From assembly GCF_024763615.1 (NCBI RefSeq), contig NC_077225.1:868001-932000 (forward strand): a stretch of DNA of 64,000 nt, read 5' to 3'. The position numbers and the translations under genes were made by a program. Source of the DNA: Phlebotomus papatasi. Taxonomy: Eukaryota; Arthropoda; Insecta; Diptera; Psychodidae. The stretch's first letter is position 1. Every line of letters starts with the position of its first letter. The notes beneath the pieces are model-generated. The model was given only the letters and a program-made list of their open reading frames with translations, ran no database searches and was not told the DNA's origin. Shown here piece by piece: positions 21,011 to 32,256 of the stretch.

Positions 21011-21540
21011 ATTTTTACATAATTGGCTTTTAGTAATGCTCACTTAAGTGACTCCTTCAAATTTTGTTTGATTTGTTACTTTATTTTTGGTACTGCTGCA
21101 AAAGAATTCATTTTTACTATACGAACAATGGCAGAATCTTCTCTAAAAATCGTAATTTTTTCTCAAAATTTTCGTGTTTTTGCGTGATTTGTAAGTTAGA
21201 TCTTAAAAAATTATTGAATTCATGGTTATTTTCACTGAACAATATAATTTGCAAAAAAAAATTATTAGTTATCCTAAATTCTTTCACTTAAAGCCTATAA
21301 ATCTGCGCCAAAGGCTTTATTTACATGATTTTTTAGTTCTCATAATTTTATTTTACGAAAATTTGTGGCATTAATGCCTATAAATGATCAAAAATAAATA
21401 AATGTTATGAATTTTAAATTAAAAGTTAATTTCAGGTAATATTTTCAGAGAAAATGAAAGTGTGCTATTTAAATTGTTCACACGAATTATACCTAGATTC
21501 ATTAAATGACAAAAACACATGGTTCTAACAGATACAAATA
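21011..21540. other. Non-coding, no gene seen
   Basis: Very AT-rich sequence. It probably contains the upstream remainder of the decayed Tc1 copy, but I see no further transposase motifs and no second terminal repeat. Confidence 0.55.
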
Positions 21541-22770
21541 TTTTTTCAATTTTTTTCAATTCAATTTATTCAATCTCTCATCTTGCGTCTGCCTACCGAT
21601 CTCATCAGGCAAAACGGTAGAAAACTCCTGAATCACTGATCGTATAAGCCACTTACAATGTTTAAATATACATTTCTTTTATGAATTACATATTATATTA
21701 GTCTTCAGTACGTTGACTGCACAGAATCAGTGAGATCGGAAAACTTTTATAAGAAAAAAAAACGCAAGAAGAAGAGATAAACGGCAGCAAGACTCCAAAG
21801 GAGTGCGTGTTGCTGCCGCTGAGTCGCGTCAAGCGAAGAAAAGAGTGATGCAAAACAAATTCAAAATAAAAAGAAGAAAAGAACAACTCATATGAACCAT
21901 TAAAAATGTGGAAAAAGAATTAATGGAAATTAATGTAAATAGCTAGAAAAGATGAAAACTAAAGAATGTGCAGGAGGAATAATCAAAAAGAAAGACTTGA
22001 GGAATCAGCACCAAGAGAGTGAAGCGCAACACAGGAAGAGACACAGAGTCATCAGAGGACACGATCACCCAAGAGACAGAAAAGAAGACAAATCTCCAAG
22101 CCGAACAGTTAACAACTTTTACATGAAAAAAACCTCACATGTGGGGGGGGCAAACATATAGGATCCTCGAGAAAGATGACAAAGGAGCACCTATTCAAGG
22201 CTCTATCGTCCAAGGTTTTAAGGGCTCTTCATAATCATTCATTTAAGGGCTCTTAAATCGAAGCACCTCAAGGTAGCAAAAGAAAAAAAGAGGCATTTCG
22301 AATCACAAGGCACCCCCACCCCGCCGAGGGGTTTATAGGGCTCGTCACCCCCCAGCAATCAACGAACGGCACAAAGAAACGCACCCGACCCCCGGGTCCA
22401 TCGTGCCAGGCCTACACTGCACAGGGGGTAGGCAGAGAGGAGGCTGAAGGCCCGGAAGAGATCCCACCCAATAGAGCAAGCCAACAAGACCCCCCAGGGC
22501 ATTAACATCTATAAATTACAGTCCGAGGCGCCTCACGAAAAGAAACTTAGAAATACGAAAAAGTCACTGCCGGGTAACGCCACCAAAGATCGATGGACAG
22601 AAGAGAATAACGAGCCCCCACCCCAGTTGGAGGAAAAAAACGCCAATCATCATCCAAGCCCCAAATCCTCTCACATCTATCAATCAGAAAACTTTCAGGA
22701 GTCATATGGAAAAATTTATATTAGGCTGCAGATGTGGTAGAGTATAAATACGCAGAGAAAAACAGGCCAT
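21541..22770 (-). repeat. Non-LTR element B 3' UTR and tail
   Basis: Follows the minus-strand C-terminal fragment at 22771-23055. The minus-strand 3' end reads a GATCGGTAGGCAGACGCA block and then GATTGAATAAATTGAATTG. This block aligns with the 3' end at 46165-46270 (GAAGTCGGTCGGCAGCCGCA and GATTGATGAAGGAAATAAAT), so they look like the 3' ends of related elements. The middle (22300-22650) is more GC-rich than its surroundings. Confidence 0.5.
21781..21817 (-). other. Conserved-looking 3' UTR hairpin of non-LTR element B
   Basis: A stem of 9 bp (CGGCAGCAA with TTGCTGCCG) encloses a second stem of 5 bp (ACTCC/GGAGT) and a 3-base loop. A structurally similar hairpin lies at 45993-46029 in the related 3' end on the plus strand. 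Such hairpins can be bound by the element's reverse transcriptase; that role is inferred. Confidence 0.55.
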
Positions 22771-23055
22771 ACTACGTTTCAGAAACTCCCAACGCGCGGT
22801 CCAACTCAGAGCGCAGAAATACTGATACCCCACTCATAAAACCACCAGTATCAATTTCCGAGCGCAAAGCGCGCGGGAGGGAGTTGAACAAAGACGGCGC
22901 TCTGAAGAAGACAGAGTGCTTAAATATTTCTTTCCTAGGGCGTGGAACCTCAGACACAATACCAAGTCTAGACGCACTGTTCGGAAAACAACGGATTAGT
23001 GTTTGAATTTTATAGCACTTTCGGAATTCTCCGCCATCTTGAGAAACAAATTACA
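22771..23055 (-). pseudogene. 5'-truncated non-LTR element B, ORF2 C-terminus
   Basis: Only the last 90 or so codons of a non-LTR ORF2 remain. The minus strand reads GGEFRKCYKIQTLIRCFPNS, then VPRPRKEIFKHSVFFRAPSL and FNSLPRALRSEID, ending in SELDRALGVSET and a stop. The RxPR...FFxRAPxLFNSLPxxxR motif is the standard C-terminus of CR1/Jockey/Daphne-type ORF2 proteins. It differs from the C-terminus of the neighbouring element at 23148, so it is a separate insertion. Confidence 0.75.
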
Positions 23056-23147
23056 TAACCTTACTCTCTCTGTGAAAAAACAAATGCTACTAGAGCGTCA
23101 TTTAGTGAAATAAAGAAGTTTTGTTAAATAGATAAGTCTTTGTGCCC

Positions 23148-25970
23148 TCAGTAGTTCTTGAAGCAACACCTGGGGAGCTCCGCTGGTGACAGGAAAGAAA
23201 GAATTGAGAAGAAATCGGTCTTTCTCCCGCGGATAGGTATTATTGGAGCTGTATTTCTGGAATATTCCCCACACGCACGCAGTCTGCGAGCCTTGAAAAA
23301 ACCGGCTCTAATATAAAAGAGCCTCAGAGCACAGTACTTGATAGCATACTGCACCGGCAAAATTCTCCACGCCCCGAAAACACTTTTCAGAGAATCCACT
23401 CTGCGTTTCCCCAACAGGGCACGCAGTATATGTCTCTGAGCCATTTCCACAGGCATCAGATTCGACTTGTACGCACCTACCCAAACTGCAATACCATAAC
23501 GAAACCTCGAATCCGCGCAAGCAAGGTAGTACGCGCGCAGGAGTCCCGAGGGACATACCCTGCGAAGTCTCTTAGAGCATTGAGCCAAAGGAAGAGTCCC
23601 ATCTTTCACCAGCTGTACATGTTCTTTCCAAGTAAGATTACCATCGAAAGTGACTCCAAGATATTTGTATGACTCCACCGATGGAATATCAATGCATCTA
23701 TCCGCGCAAGGACCACCCCCACAATCCGAGGAGTGATATCTCAACTCCCTCATGAGCGACTCTCCACGGAGCGGCATGAAATGCATCATTACTGATTTAG
23801 AGCTTAGAACCATATAGTTCGAGTCCAACCATCCCCTCACCAACGCCATGCCATGCTCCATATTCTCATATACTTCTGACCAGGTTCCACCCTGAAATAT
23901 GATGACCAGATCATCAGCATAAGCAACAATTTTTCCTCTTATTCTGAGACTAAAAATGTCATTAAGGTAGATAAGAAAAAGGATGGGACCCAAAACAGTA
24001 CCCTGAGGTACTCCACATTTTACAAGAGCCGGTTCACTATGCTTATCGTTTAGTCTTACTATTTGACTGCGATTCGTCAGGTACGACTTCATGAGTTGGA
24101 GAGCAACTCCCCTGACCCCCGCATTGCTAAGTTTCTTCAACAGAATTTCGTGGTTGACAGTATCGAAAGCTTTTGTCAAATCCAGGAACAGAGCTGCCAC
24201 TCTGTTCCCATTGTTGACGGCGCCCACTATCTCTTCGTGTACAGAAATCATTGCATGCTCAGTGCTTAAGCCTCGTCGAAAGCCAAACTGATTCTCGCTA
24301 AAGAAAGAGTTTCCGTCTAGGAAAGAGAGAATTCTGACCTTTATAACTTTTTCAAGAACCTTAGCGAAAACCGACACGAGTGATATGGGCCTATAGTTGT
24401 TAGGCAATCGTCTGTCGCCCTTTTTAAATATTGGGGTGACCAAAGCCCTCTTGAGGTAATCGGGAAAAATTCCCTCATTCAAACATAGATTGTACAAATG
24501 TTTTAATATGTCAACGACTTGGAAGGATATGTTCTTAAGTAAGATAGAGCTAAAACCATCATTACCAGTGCTTTTTTTACTCTCTAAACCTCTGATGATC
24601 GATAATAGTTCCACACCCAATACTGGGTATAAGTAAAGTGAATTACCCTCACAATAAGAATTATCACAGATCAGAGGACCACATGTCGGTAAATTCATAG
24701 ATAAGAGCAAGGGAATGCTGATAAAAAATTCGTTCATGTACTGAGCCATGGACTCCGGTTCCCTCAATATTACGTCCCCCTGGGCAATCTCTGTAATCTG
24801 CAACGCCTCCCGTCGTCGCCTACCCAAGATATCATTAACAGTCTCCCATTGTTTCTTGGAATCCCTACCAGCCAAGCGAAACTTATTCACAAAATAAACC
24901 TCCTTTTTACGTTTAACCTCCTGTGCTATGAACTTGGATAACCTCTTATAGCGACTTTGTAACTGTGTATCATGTGGTAAACGCTTAGATAATTTATACA
25001 AAGAGTTTTTAAGACATATCTTTGTGCAAAGAGTGAAGGAAATCTAAGGCTTTAACGGAAGATGACGTCCACGGGCAACAACAGAGGAATCACAGTGAGA
25101 AACGTGCGCCCTAAGAATAGCACAGAAGCTAGAAAATCCCTCTGAAATATCTTCACAGTCATAGATCTCGTCCCATGTTTCAACCAATAAGCGATCTCTC
25201 AATTTTCCGTAATCCGTTACAACAAGAGGTCTCACATCCCTTGAGGCAGTATGTTCAGGATAGGAAATCCCAGAAACTTTCAGGGAAATCATACAATGAT
25301 CTGTAATTTGCTCATCAAAAACGCGACAAAAATTTGAAAAAGAGTCAGAGAGATGTCTAACAAAAACATGATCGATGCAGGTGCTTGAGTGGGGGGTTAT
25401 TCTTGTCGGTTCAGAAATCAATTGAGAAAAGCCATATGAGGAAAGCATAAATAAATACTCGTCTCTATCCTTTGAATTTGACAAAATATTTAGGTTGATA
25501 TCCCCGAGTAAGTAAAAATTATCTTTGTTTTCAAAGGACTCCAGCAAGGAGTCAAGCTCCCTCAAAAACACCTGTACAGCAACCGCCTGCATTCTATAAA
25601 TACACAAGAAATTGAAAGATTCATTACCCTTGCTAACCTCAAGAACAAAACAATCGGCGGATGATAAAGAAATTTTCCGAAAAGATACACTTTTGAAGGA
25701 CGAGGACTTTACATATACTCCAACCCCACCCGCGCGATAATTAGAGTTACAATTTGCGTAAAAATTGAAACCGTCACACTGATAAAGTTCAGTCTCATGC
25801 TCAGAGATCCAAATCTCGGTCAGGAAAATTAGTTCTGGGTGAAGGTTCCGTGCCTCCAGGTGCGCCCAAAGTGATTCGCAATTGCTCCTCAAACATCGAA
25901 TGTTCTGATAAATACCAATAAGACAATTGTTAGAGAGATGACAAACAGGTGTATTATTATTGGAAATCAT
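23148..25970 (-). pseudogene. Non-LTR element A ORF2: endonuclease and reverse transcriptase
   Basis: Encodes the endonuclease-RT protein that nicks target DNA and copies element RNA there. The ATG at 25970 follows ORF1 by six bases. Residues about 1-245 form an APE-like endonuclease: IYQNIRCLRSN, FLTEIWISEHE (catalytic E), RAGGVGVYVKSS, LLGDINLNIL (D and N), and the terminal DHVFVRHLS...ITDHCMISL (D-H). The RT follows with YRPISLVSVFAKVLEKV, NQFGFRRGLSTEHAM, LFLDLTKAFDTVNHEILLKK, CGVPQGTVLGPILFLIYLND and AYADDLVII (active site). The C-terminus ends SPAELPRCCFKNY. A TAG at 25044-25046 stands where the family has the tryptophan of KPWI, giving one in-frame stop. Otherwise the frame is intact. 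Confidence 0.9.
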
Positions 25971-25976
25971 TTTTAA

Positions 25977-26896
25977 TTAGATTAAATCAAACAAATCCTC
26001 AGAGGAGTTCACATAGTGAACTCTCTCTTTTTCTGCCTTTCTCATGCAAATTTTGCCATCTCTTATCCACACAAATTTCCAGTCATTTCTGCGCGCAAAG
26101 TCCTTAGCCTCTCCAAAAAGAGACGTGTAGTAGGGCTGAGCCTCTCAAAAAGCCGGGCACGAAAATCCGGAAAGCCATCCATCACACATACAGCACCACT
26201 CCTTCCATCTCCACGCCTTGACAAGTCCCTCGCTGAATCCAATATCATTCGTCTCATTCTTCTAGTGACCAGTTTGATAACTCAAATACAATTATTGACT
26301 GCAACGGTACCCATCGATGATGAATTGCCACTCCGATTTTTTCTCCTCACAATAAAGCAATCCGCAATGTCACAGATCTGGACATCAACCCCTGACAAAG
26401 ACTGGAGAATCTTGGCGCTCATCTCGTACTTTTCACCTGAGAGACTTGAGGGTACACCGTGGATCTCTAAAGTGTCCAGCAACATGCTACGTTCTGCCTC
26501 AGTGATACGATTTTCCGCCCTTAACACCCTTTTCTTTGTTTTTTCATTGTCAATCATCACTTGACGCAGGGAATCCACAGTCTCGGATACCGATGCAACC
26601 CTCTTAATCGCAGCCTGTAGTTTAGACTCAAGCTCCTTCTTCAGACTATCAATAGAATCAACAGCAGAGGAAAAGACCTCATCATCATCGTTAGCATCAT
26701 CTTCCCTGAGGAAACTCTCCCTGCGTGATGTGCACGTGGCGCATTTCCAGTGATTCCCACTCTTTCGAATAGCGGCAATATCTTTTCCATTCAAATTTAC
26801 ACATTTTCCGTGGAAAATGGCCTTACACTGGTCACAGATCACTCTTAAGCCAGTATCCCTTCCGACTTTGCAATGGCACGACCCACATAAAGTCAT
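25977..26896 (-). pseudogene. Non-LTR element A ORF1, PHD-like zinc finger protein
   Basis: The first ORF of element A, whose protein would bind element RNA. The nearest ATG is at 26896 (MTLCGSCHCKVGRD). The N-terminus is a PHD-type zinc finger with CGSC, CDQC, FHGKC and KCATC cysteines and histidine, as in ORF1 proteins of CR1/L2-like clades. A coiled-coil region follows (SLKKELESKLQAAIKRVASV), then a segment like an RRM-related esterase-free ORF1 domain (LEIHGVPSS...EKYEM). The C-terminal motif (WKFVWIRDGKICMRKAE, about 26000-26060) is typical of ORF1 ends. A TGA at 26282-26284 and a one-base loss in an A run near 26075 interrupt the frame. ORF1 ends at 25977. Confidence 0.82.
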
Positions 26897-27089
26897 CCTC
26901 ACCCTTAAAAACTATGACATACTGCTCACTCATCAAATGCTCGTGAGCGACTGATATTAAATAATTATAATTTTTATTCATAATAGACATTGCATTTTCT
27001 AAAAAATAAAGCATGATCAGGTATAAAGATTGATATTGTATCATAAACATCAAAATAGGAAAATCCCTGAAGGTGTGCTATTTATCTTG

Positions 27090-27236
27090 TCGCCACTGTA
27101 TGTAAATTAAGAAAAGTATGTGCCCTAACACGGTGGCTTGTGGTACCCCACACTGGATCACACGAGGCAAACTCAGAGCGCCTCTTATCCTCACCCGCTG
27201 AGATCTGTCACTCAAATAAGACTCAAACATCTCCCC
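27090..27236 (-). pseudogene. Small non-LTR reverse transcriptase fragment
   Basis: The minus strand reads MFESYLSDRSQRVRIRGAL, then CGVPQATVLGHILFLIYIQ. This covers RT blocks 4 to 5 (xxSYLxxRxQxV and GVPQGxxLGPxLFxIYIND), so it is a piece of another CR1/Jockey-like RT. GVPQ is followed by A rather than the usual G, and LG by H rather than P. The piece is cut at both ends and no start or stop is its own. Confidence 0.75.
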
Positions 27237-27253
27237 CTAATATCTCTCAATTG

Positions 27254-27282
27254 ATAATAATAATAATAATAATAATAATATT
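27254..27282. repeat. (ATA)n microsatellite
   Basis: About nine copies of the trinucleotide TAA/ATA next to the RT fragment. Confidence 0.9.
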
Positions 27283-28689
27283 GCTGGCACAACATTCCAT
27301 TAAGGAACAAGGCCTTTCCGCAAGTGGATTTCTAGACATGCAATATTATTTTTTCTTGTACGGGATGAGGTTGTCAGTCCCATGCACGTGGAATCAATTG
27401 CAGTGAAGCTCACTGGATGCAATCCGAACACCTTTAACGCCAGAAAAATTCCTGGTTACTTTAAGGGGATTTGTCCTTCGGTATCATTTTCTTACTGTTT
27501 TAAATTATTTGATTTTTTTCTTTTTTTTTGCCCTCGATGGTTGTACCTTGAAAAACGTCTAGAATTTTATCCAACAGTGAATTTTCTTTGGCTCATGCGA
27601 CATGAGCCAAAGAGAATTCACTGCTTAATAATTTTTTTAAGTTTTAATTTTAGGAAAACATTCGATGAAGTTTCTGCTCTCCTCAATTTTTTCCCGGGAA
27701 TTTGGAAGGAAGGGTGGTCCGGAATATCCGTATCACTCCCGAAATCCTAACTCTTACTCGTAATTTCCAAAAACTCCAATTCAATATCGATCTTTCCACT
27801 ACTTCAATTGCCCTTTCTCTCCCTAAAAGCAATTACTGGACCAATTTTGCGTTCATTGGCCTCAATTCTGAGACCAAGATCAAGATCAAAATTTCAAGCT
27901 GTCAAATATTTCCAATATCAAGATTTCATATTCTAACGCAAAGCATTTATGGAATTTAAAATGTCTTAGCAAAGAAACAAGTTTTCAATATTTTCCACAC
28001 TTAACGAAACGTCACTTCTGACAAATATCTTCATTTCTTTGCCGAATTTGTTGAAATTTCGCCATATAAATTAGAAAAATTAATTACCGGTTGTATTAAA
28101 TAATATATGACAGGCCATAATCGGGAATAAAAGAAGTTCAAACAAAACTTGTAACGTGTGATAAACCCTAAAATGCTTATGCAAGATGTGATTCTTATGC
28201 AGGTATTCTCAGAGTGTTGTACTTCAAAACGTACATCTAGAAATATGTATCATCATTACGATTAAATTACAAGATCAAACATAGCATTTGTCATAGTAAT
28301 TCTCTTTTTGTATCTTCTCTTATAGAAATATTCCTCATCAAAAATAATTTCCGCATGAAACTCTTCAAATTGTTAGTATCTTGAAAATTCCAAGCACCTC
28401 CGAGAGGTTTTTGGAATTATTTCAAGAAAACAAGAAATTTGACGTCTTGAAATCTTGAAATATTGATTCTAGAATTACAAATCTTGATATCCACAAGGTT
28501 TGTGTCTTGGATTTCAAGATTTCAAGACATTTGAGAGATTTGACATCTTGATCTTGATGTTTTGATTTCAGAATACCAAAATCTTGAAATTTTCTTGATC
28601 TTGATCTTGATCTTGGTCTCAGAATTGAGGCCATTGTCTCATAAGTGCGGGAACACTGGACAGATGGATCCTCAATGCAGGAGTCCACA
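27283..28689. other. Non-coding with inverted repeats and TCTTGA-rich tract
   Basis: No supportable gene. A perfect 32-bp inverted repeat lies at 27857-27888 and 28602-28633 (core CTCAATTCTGAGACC). Its arms end in AAGATC runs; 28440-28630 is rich in imperfect TCTTGA units. An open frame of about 100 codons on the minus strand encodes an SR-rich stretch, but this follows from the repeat. The segment may be a decayed inverted-repeat transposon. Confidence 0.5.
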
Positions 28690-28840
28690 GAACATCTATT
28701 TGTAATGTCATAATAAATTCCGGACATGGGAGATTATATATATATTTTTTTTGATTTTTTCTTGACTCTTTCCTTTCGCGTTTAAGGTGATGCATTTGAG
28801 AGAAAAATTTGTGTTTCTCTGTAAATTTTCTTTGGCTAAA
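28690..28840 (-). repeat. Dispersed repeat copy (matches 46720-46870)
   Basis: The minus strand has GAGAAACACAAATTT, a CTTAAACG-GAAAGGAAA block and CATGTCCGGAATTTATTATG. The plus strand at 46740-46860 has the same blocks in the same order with small differences. Function unknown. Confidence 0.7.
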
Positions 28841-28935
28841 ACAGTTTTGGTAAGTATTTTGGTAAAATGGTAAGTAAAAAAATCAAAAATGTAAGTAAAA
28901 GTGTAAATTTGGTAAGTAGAAAACCAAAAGCAGCA
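28841..28935 (+). repeat. GGTAAGTA minisatellite, part 1
   Basis: Degenerate units of about 22 bp with consensus GGTAAGTAAAAAAATCAAAA. Part of one array that is now split by a non-LTR fragment and by Gypsy2 (other parts at 29465-29583 and 34167-34320). Confidence 0.75.
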
Positions 28936-29039
28936 GATGGTTTTTTTTAGCAGATGGTGAGACGATGCATCGTTTGACAGTAGTCTTCAATAACTGTGTA
29001 AGGTATATATCTAAACTCTAGGCCCCCGTGATCACGTTA

Positions 29040-29460
29040 GTCCGCATAGGGACGTTTTTGTTGGATGCGACCTACCATCCTTTCTTCAAATGCGTGCCCT
29101 TGTCTTTCTTAATCGTCTCGTCTCGATCTGGAACTCCGGAATACTTGGCCTCTCTCTTGACGAGGGGGGTTCGGCCAGGGTTCAGGGATTCATTGTGCCT
29201 AAAACAGAGCGGGAAACCTTTTACTGCACTCTTTTTGTTAAAGGAGTAGCTTTGTATAACGCACTTCCCCGTGAGGCTCGTGACTCTCGCTTGGGAATTC
29301 AAAGGCATTTCCATGCAGGGTTTCTCTAATATTTTTGCTAATATTTAGTATTGACATATTTTTTCCTCAAATTCTTTTTTTCTTTTATTTTTCCCTGCCA
29401 CGATATTGTAAGAGGATTGAAGCCTATTTCGTGGTTTTTCAATAAACTTAAACTTAAACT
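29040..29460 (+). pseudogene. 5'-truncated non-LTR retrotransposon 3' end
   Basis: The plus strand reads an ORF2 C-terminus: MRALVFLNRLVSIWNSGILG, then GFIVPKTERETFYCTLFVKG and VALYNALPREARDS, stopping at 29327-29329. This matches the same C-terminal pattern as the element at 22771-23055 (VPxxRxxFxxxFFxxxxxLFNxLPxxxR). A one-base frame change lies near 29090. After the stop come about 110 bp of UTR and a CTTAAA simple repeat (29448-29464) as the tail. It interrupts the GGTAAGTA minisatellite. Confidence 0.75.
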
Positions 29461-29464
29461 TAAA

Positions 29465-29583
29465 CAAAATTGGTAAGTAGAAAAAAGAAATTTGGTTAGT
29501 AAAAAAATCAAAAATGGTAAGTAAAGAATCAAAATACGTAAGTAACAAAGCAAATTGGTAAGTTAAAAAATCTAAAATGTTAA
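29465..29583 (+). repeat. GGTAAGTA minisatellite, part 2
   Basis: Five or so units of the same 21-22 bp repeat as 28841-28935, ending at GTTAA, which is the Gypsy2 target site. Confidence 0.8.
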
Positions 29584-29706
29584 TGAGATGTCCTTTATTC
29601 AAGAGCTAATAGCAGAAGAGGCCCGATCCGGTTCTGAACTCTATTTTATAGCCGGGTCGGGCTTACACATACATTGTAACTTTTAACATCTTGTCAATAC
29701 ATGACA
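29584..29706 (-). repeat. Gypsy2 3' LTR
   Basis: 123 bp, base for base the same as 34044-34166. The minus strand has the polypurine tract GAGGGGAAA immediately upstream. Confidence 0.95.
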
Positions 29707-29780
29707 TTTCCCCTCAATAATTTCTTGATATATAATTTATAAAACTTCAACCAATTAATAGTAAAATAATAATTTGAGAT

Positions 29781-31619
29781 CTACACTTTATAATTAATCT
29801 TTTTCTTTGAAACTAAACGTGAGCTACGTCTGGCCATTGTCTGAGGTTGTGATGCAGGTACTTCTGGACTTTGAGAACGAGGAGTAGAAGGAGGGCTCAA
29901 GAAGACATCGTCATCCGAATTTTCACTTCTGTCAATCTGCTGATCCACTGGTGCAGATTCCATTGACTTCTTAGATGTCTTAGGGCTTAACTCTAAGTCC
30001 TCTCTTTCCATCTCGCGTCCAATCCGTGGTTTAATTTGATCGCGATGTTCTTTTATCCTAGCATTCCCCACTCCAATGATAAAGACAACCTTCGACAATC
30101 GTTCCAACACTCGTCCGTGTAGCCACTCTTGATTATAATAATAATAGATTTCATCCCCAGGTTTCAATTCATTCTTATTCCTATTTTCCTCCACCGAATT
30201 TGTTTCCCTGATAGTAAGCGCTGTACGCGGATCATAATTCAATAACATCTTCATAGGAGACTGATCTGTTTGAGTCGAGGGTGTGTGATTATACCTGAAA
30301 AGAAAATGACACACTCTTAACTCTGGAGTCAATTTAATTAATTTTTCGTCTCTCATGAATTTTTTCAAACTGGACTTTGCCGTTTGAACCGCCCTTTCTC
30401 CTAAACCATTCGATGCAGGGTGATATGGAGGAGTAGTGACATGCTGAATCCCATTATTGGATAAAAATTCCCCAAAAATTTTTGACGAAAATGGAGGACC
30501 ATTGTCACTAACTACTTTTACAGGTAACCCAAAAATTATAAAAAGTCTACGCAAAACCGATATAGTGGCAATTGCATTTGTCGTCGTCATCATTTGCACA
30601 TCCACAAATTTTGAAAATTCATCAACTACTAATAAATATGACTTTCCATTAAAGTAAAAGAAGTCTATATGAATTCTTTGCCATGGAGCATTTGTTCTTG
30701 TCCACGGGGTTAATCGTAAATTACGAGGTTTTGGAGCAGCTTCTTGACAAACTTGACAACTTTTCACGAAATTTTCGATGTCTCTATTTATTCCAGGCCA
30801 CCAGCAAATTCCTCTTGCCAAAGACTTTGTCCTCACAATCCCTTCGTGTCCTGCATGAAATAGTTTAATGAACTGATGTCTCAATGTCCTTGGAACAACA
30901 ATTCTATCCCCTCGGAAAATGATCGAATCAACTACTCTTAAATGTGTTTTAATCGCTTTAAATGGCTTTATTGCTTCCTGATCAATTTTCGCGTTAATTT
31001 TAAACCCATTTTCAATCCATTCAGCTACTTGCTTAAGAATACTATCCTTTTGCGTTTCTTCCCGAATTTCTTTTTCATGTACTGGCAAATCTCCCTTAAC
31101 ATCTAAGAAATTAATCGCTAATTCAGAAATACCTGTACTATCTTTACCCGGAAATCGAGAAAGAAAATCTGCATCCGCGTTATCGATACCCTTTTTATGC
31201 ACAATTTCTAAATCATACATACTTAATTGTACCGCCCACCTGGCAATTCTTGCACAAGCTATCGCATTAGTATTCCTCCTTTTATCTCCGAAGAGTTCTC
31301 TCAGGCTTGAATGGTCAGTGAAAACTGTAACTCTCTTCCCATAAATATATTTATGGAATCTTTTCACGGCAAAAACAAGCGCTAAGGCTTCACGTTCTAC
31401 ATTAGAATAATTTTTTTCTGCCGCGGAAAGTGTGCTAGACACAAATAAAATTGGTCTCTCTTCACCATCAATGATATGAGATAACACTCCTCCCACACCA
31501 TTGCCACTAGCATCTACGCTAATTATTAGCGGTAAATGATCTTGATAGAGTGTAAGAACACTATTCTCTCTCAACCAGGTTTTACTCTCTTCAAAAACCC
31601 TTTGTGTTCCTCTGTCCAC
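29781..31619 (-). pseudogene. pol: Gypsy2 Pol: RNase H and integrase
   Basis: Third reading segment of Gypsy2. RNase H: LPLIISVDASGNGVGGVLSH, NVEREALALVFAVKRF, VFTDHSSLRELF. The integrase N-terminal finger is HAGHEGIVRTKSLARGICWW and CQVCQ. The catalytic core has HIDFFYFNGKSYLLVVDEF, VSDNGPPFSSKIFG and NGLGERAVQTAKSS, giving the D, D and E. A C-terminal domain and an acidic, S/P-rich tail follow, with RRSSRLVSKKKINYKV at the end. A one-base loss near 31600, in an A/G run, separates it from the RT segment upstream. No other defect is seen. Confidence 0.9.
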
Positions 31620-32256
31620 TCAAATGGAACATCGTTCTTCAGTAAGTGATAAAAAGGAGTCAATTTCGGCGACAAATTGGGCAAGAATCTACCATAATAG
31701 TTCAATAATCCCAAATATGATTTTAATTCTTTAACATTAGTTGGAACTGGTGCCTTTTTAATGGACTCTAATTTGTCTAAAACCGGCCTCACACCTTCTT
31801 TTGTCAACCGATGACCCAAATATTGAATCTCCTTTTTAAAAACACGCATTTCTTGAAATTCGCCTTTACGTTAAATTTTCTCAATCTTTCAAGCACTAAA
31901 ATTAATGTTTCCTCACACTTTATACGTGTACTCCCTCCAATGAGAATATCATCAATGTAGCATATGACACGAGAAATTCCCTGTAAAATTCTATCCATGG
32001 TCGATTGAAAACTTGCTGGGCTGGAATTGAGACCGAAAATGAGACGCGTGAATTGAAAAAGACCTTTGTGTGTATTAATTGTCAACAACTCTTGAGAATC
32101 TGGATGCACACTCAACTGTTGATATGCACCAGCCAAATCCAAAACACAAAAATACACACAACCTGCGAGAGGCTGAAAACACTCATCAATTCTTGGTAGT
32201 GGATAATGTGCTAATTCCACATATCGGTTTATTGTAGATTTACAATCCACACACAT
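31571..32256 (-). pseudogene. pol: Gypsy2 Pol: reverse transcriptase
   Basis: RT core of Gypsy2: CVDCKSTINRYVELAHYPLP, FCVLDLAGAYQQLSVHPDSQ (first aspartate), FQFTRLIFGLNSSPASFQST, and VICYIDDILIGG with the YIDD active site. A one-base A loss near 31835 then changes frame, and the connection domain continues as FKKEIQYLGHRLTKEGVRPV and LGLLNYYGRFLPNLS. The upstream end is a TGA at 32257-32259 in the middle of the conserved RxxNGTIRMCVD-like block, where arginine (CGA) is usual. Confidence 0.87.

Larger units (their letters stand above)
23110..27060 (-). mobile_element. Near full-length CR1/Jockey-type non-LTR retrotransposon A
   Basis: Combines ORF1 (25977-26896) and ORF2 (23148-25970) in the order expected for a two-ORF LINE. 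The outer limits are approximate: I could not find a poly-A tail or target duplication. The 5' end lies between ORF1 and an unrelated RT fragment at 27090-27236; the 3' end lies between 23148 and element B at 23055. Confidence 0.7.

Noticed and set aside
21952..22161. 69-codon lysine- and histidine-rich frame
   Set aside because: It sits in the 3' UTR of non-LTR element B, with no domain and no ATG context that stands out.
28422..28727. Minus-strand frame with an SR-rich stretch as a splicing-factor gene
   Set aside because: The SR stretch comes from the imperfect TCTTGA repeat and there is no RRM or splice structure.
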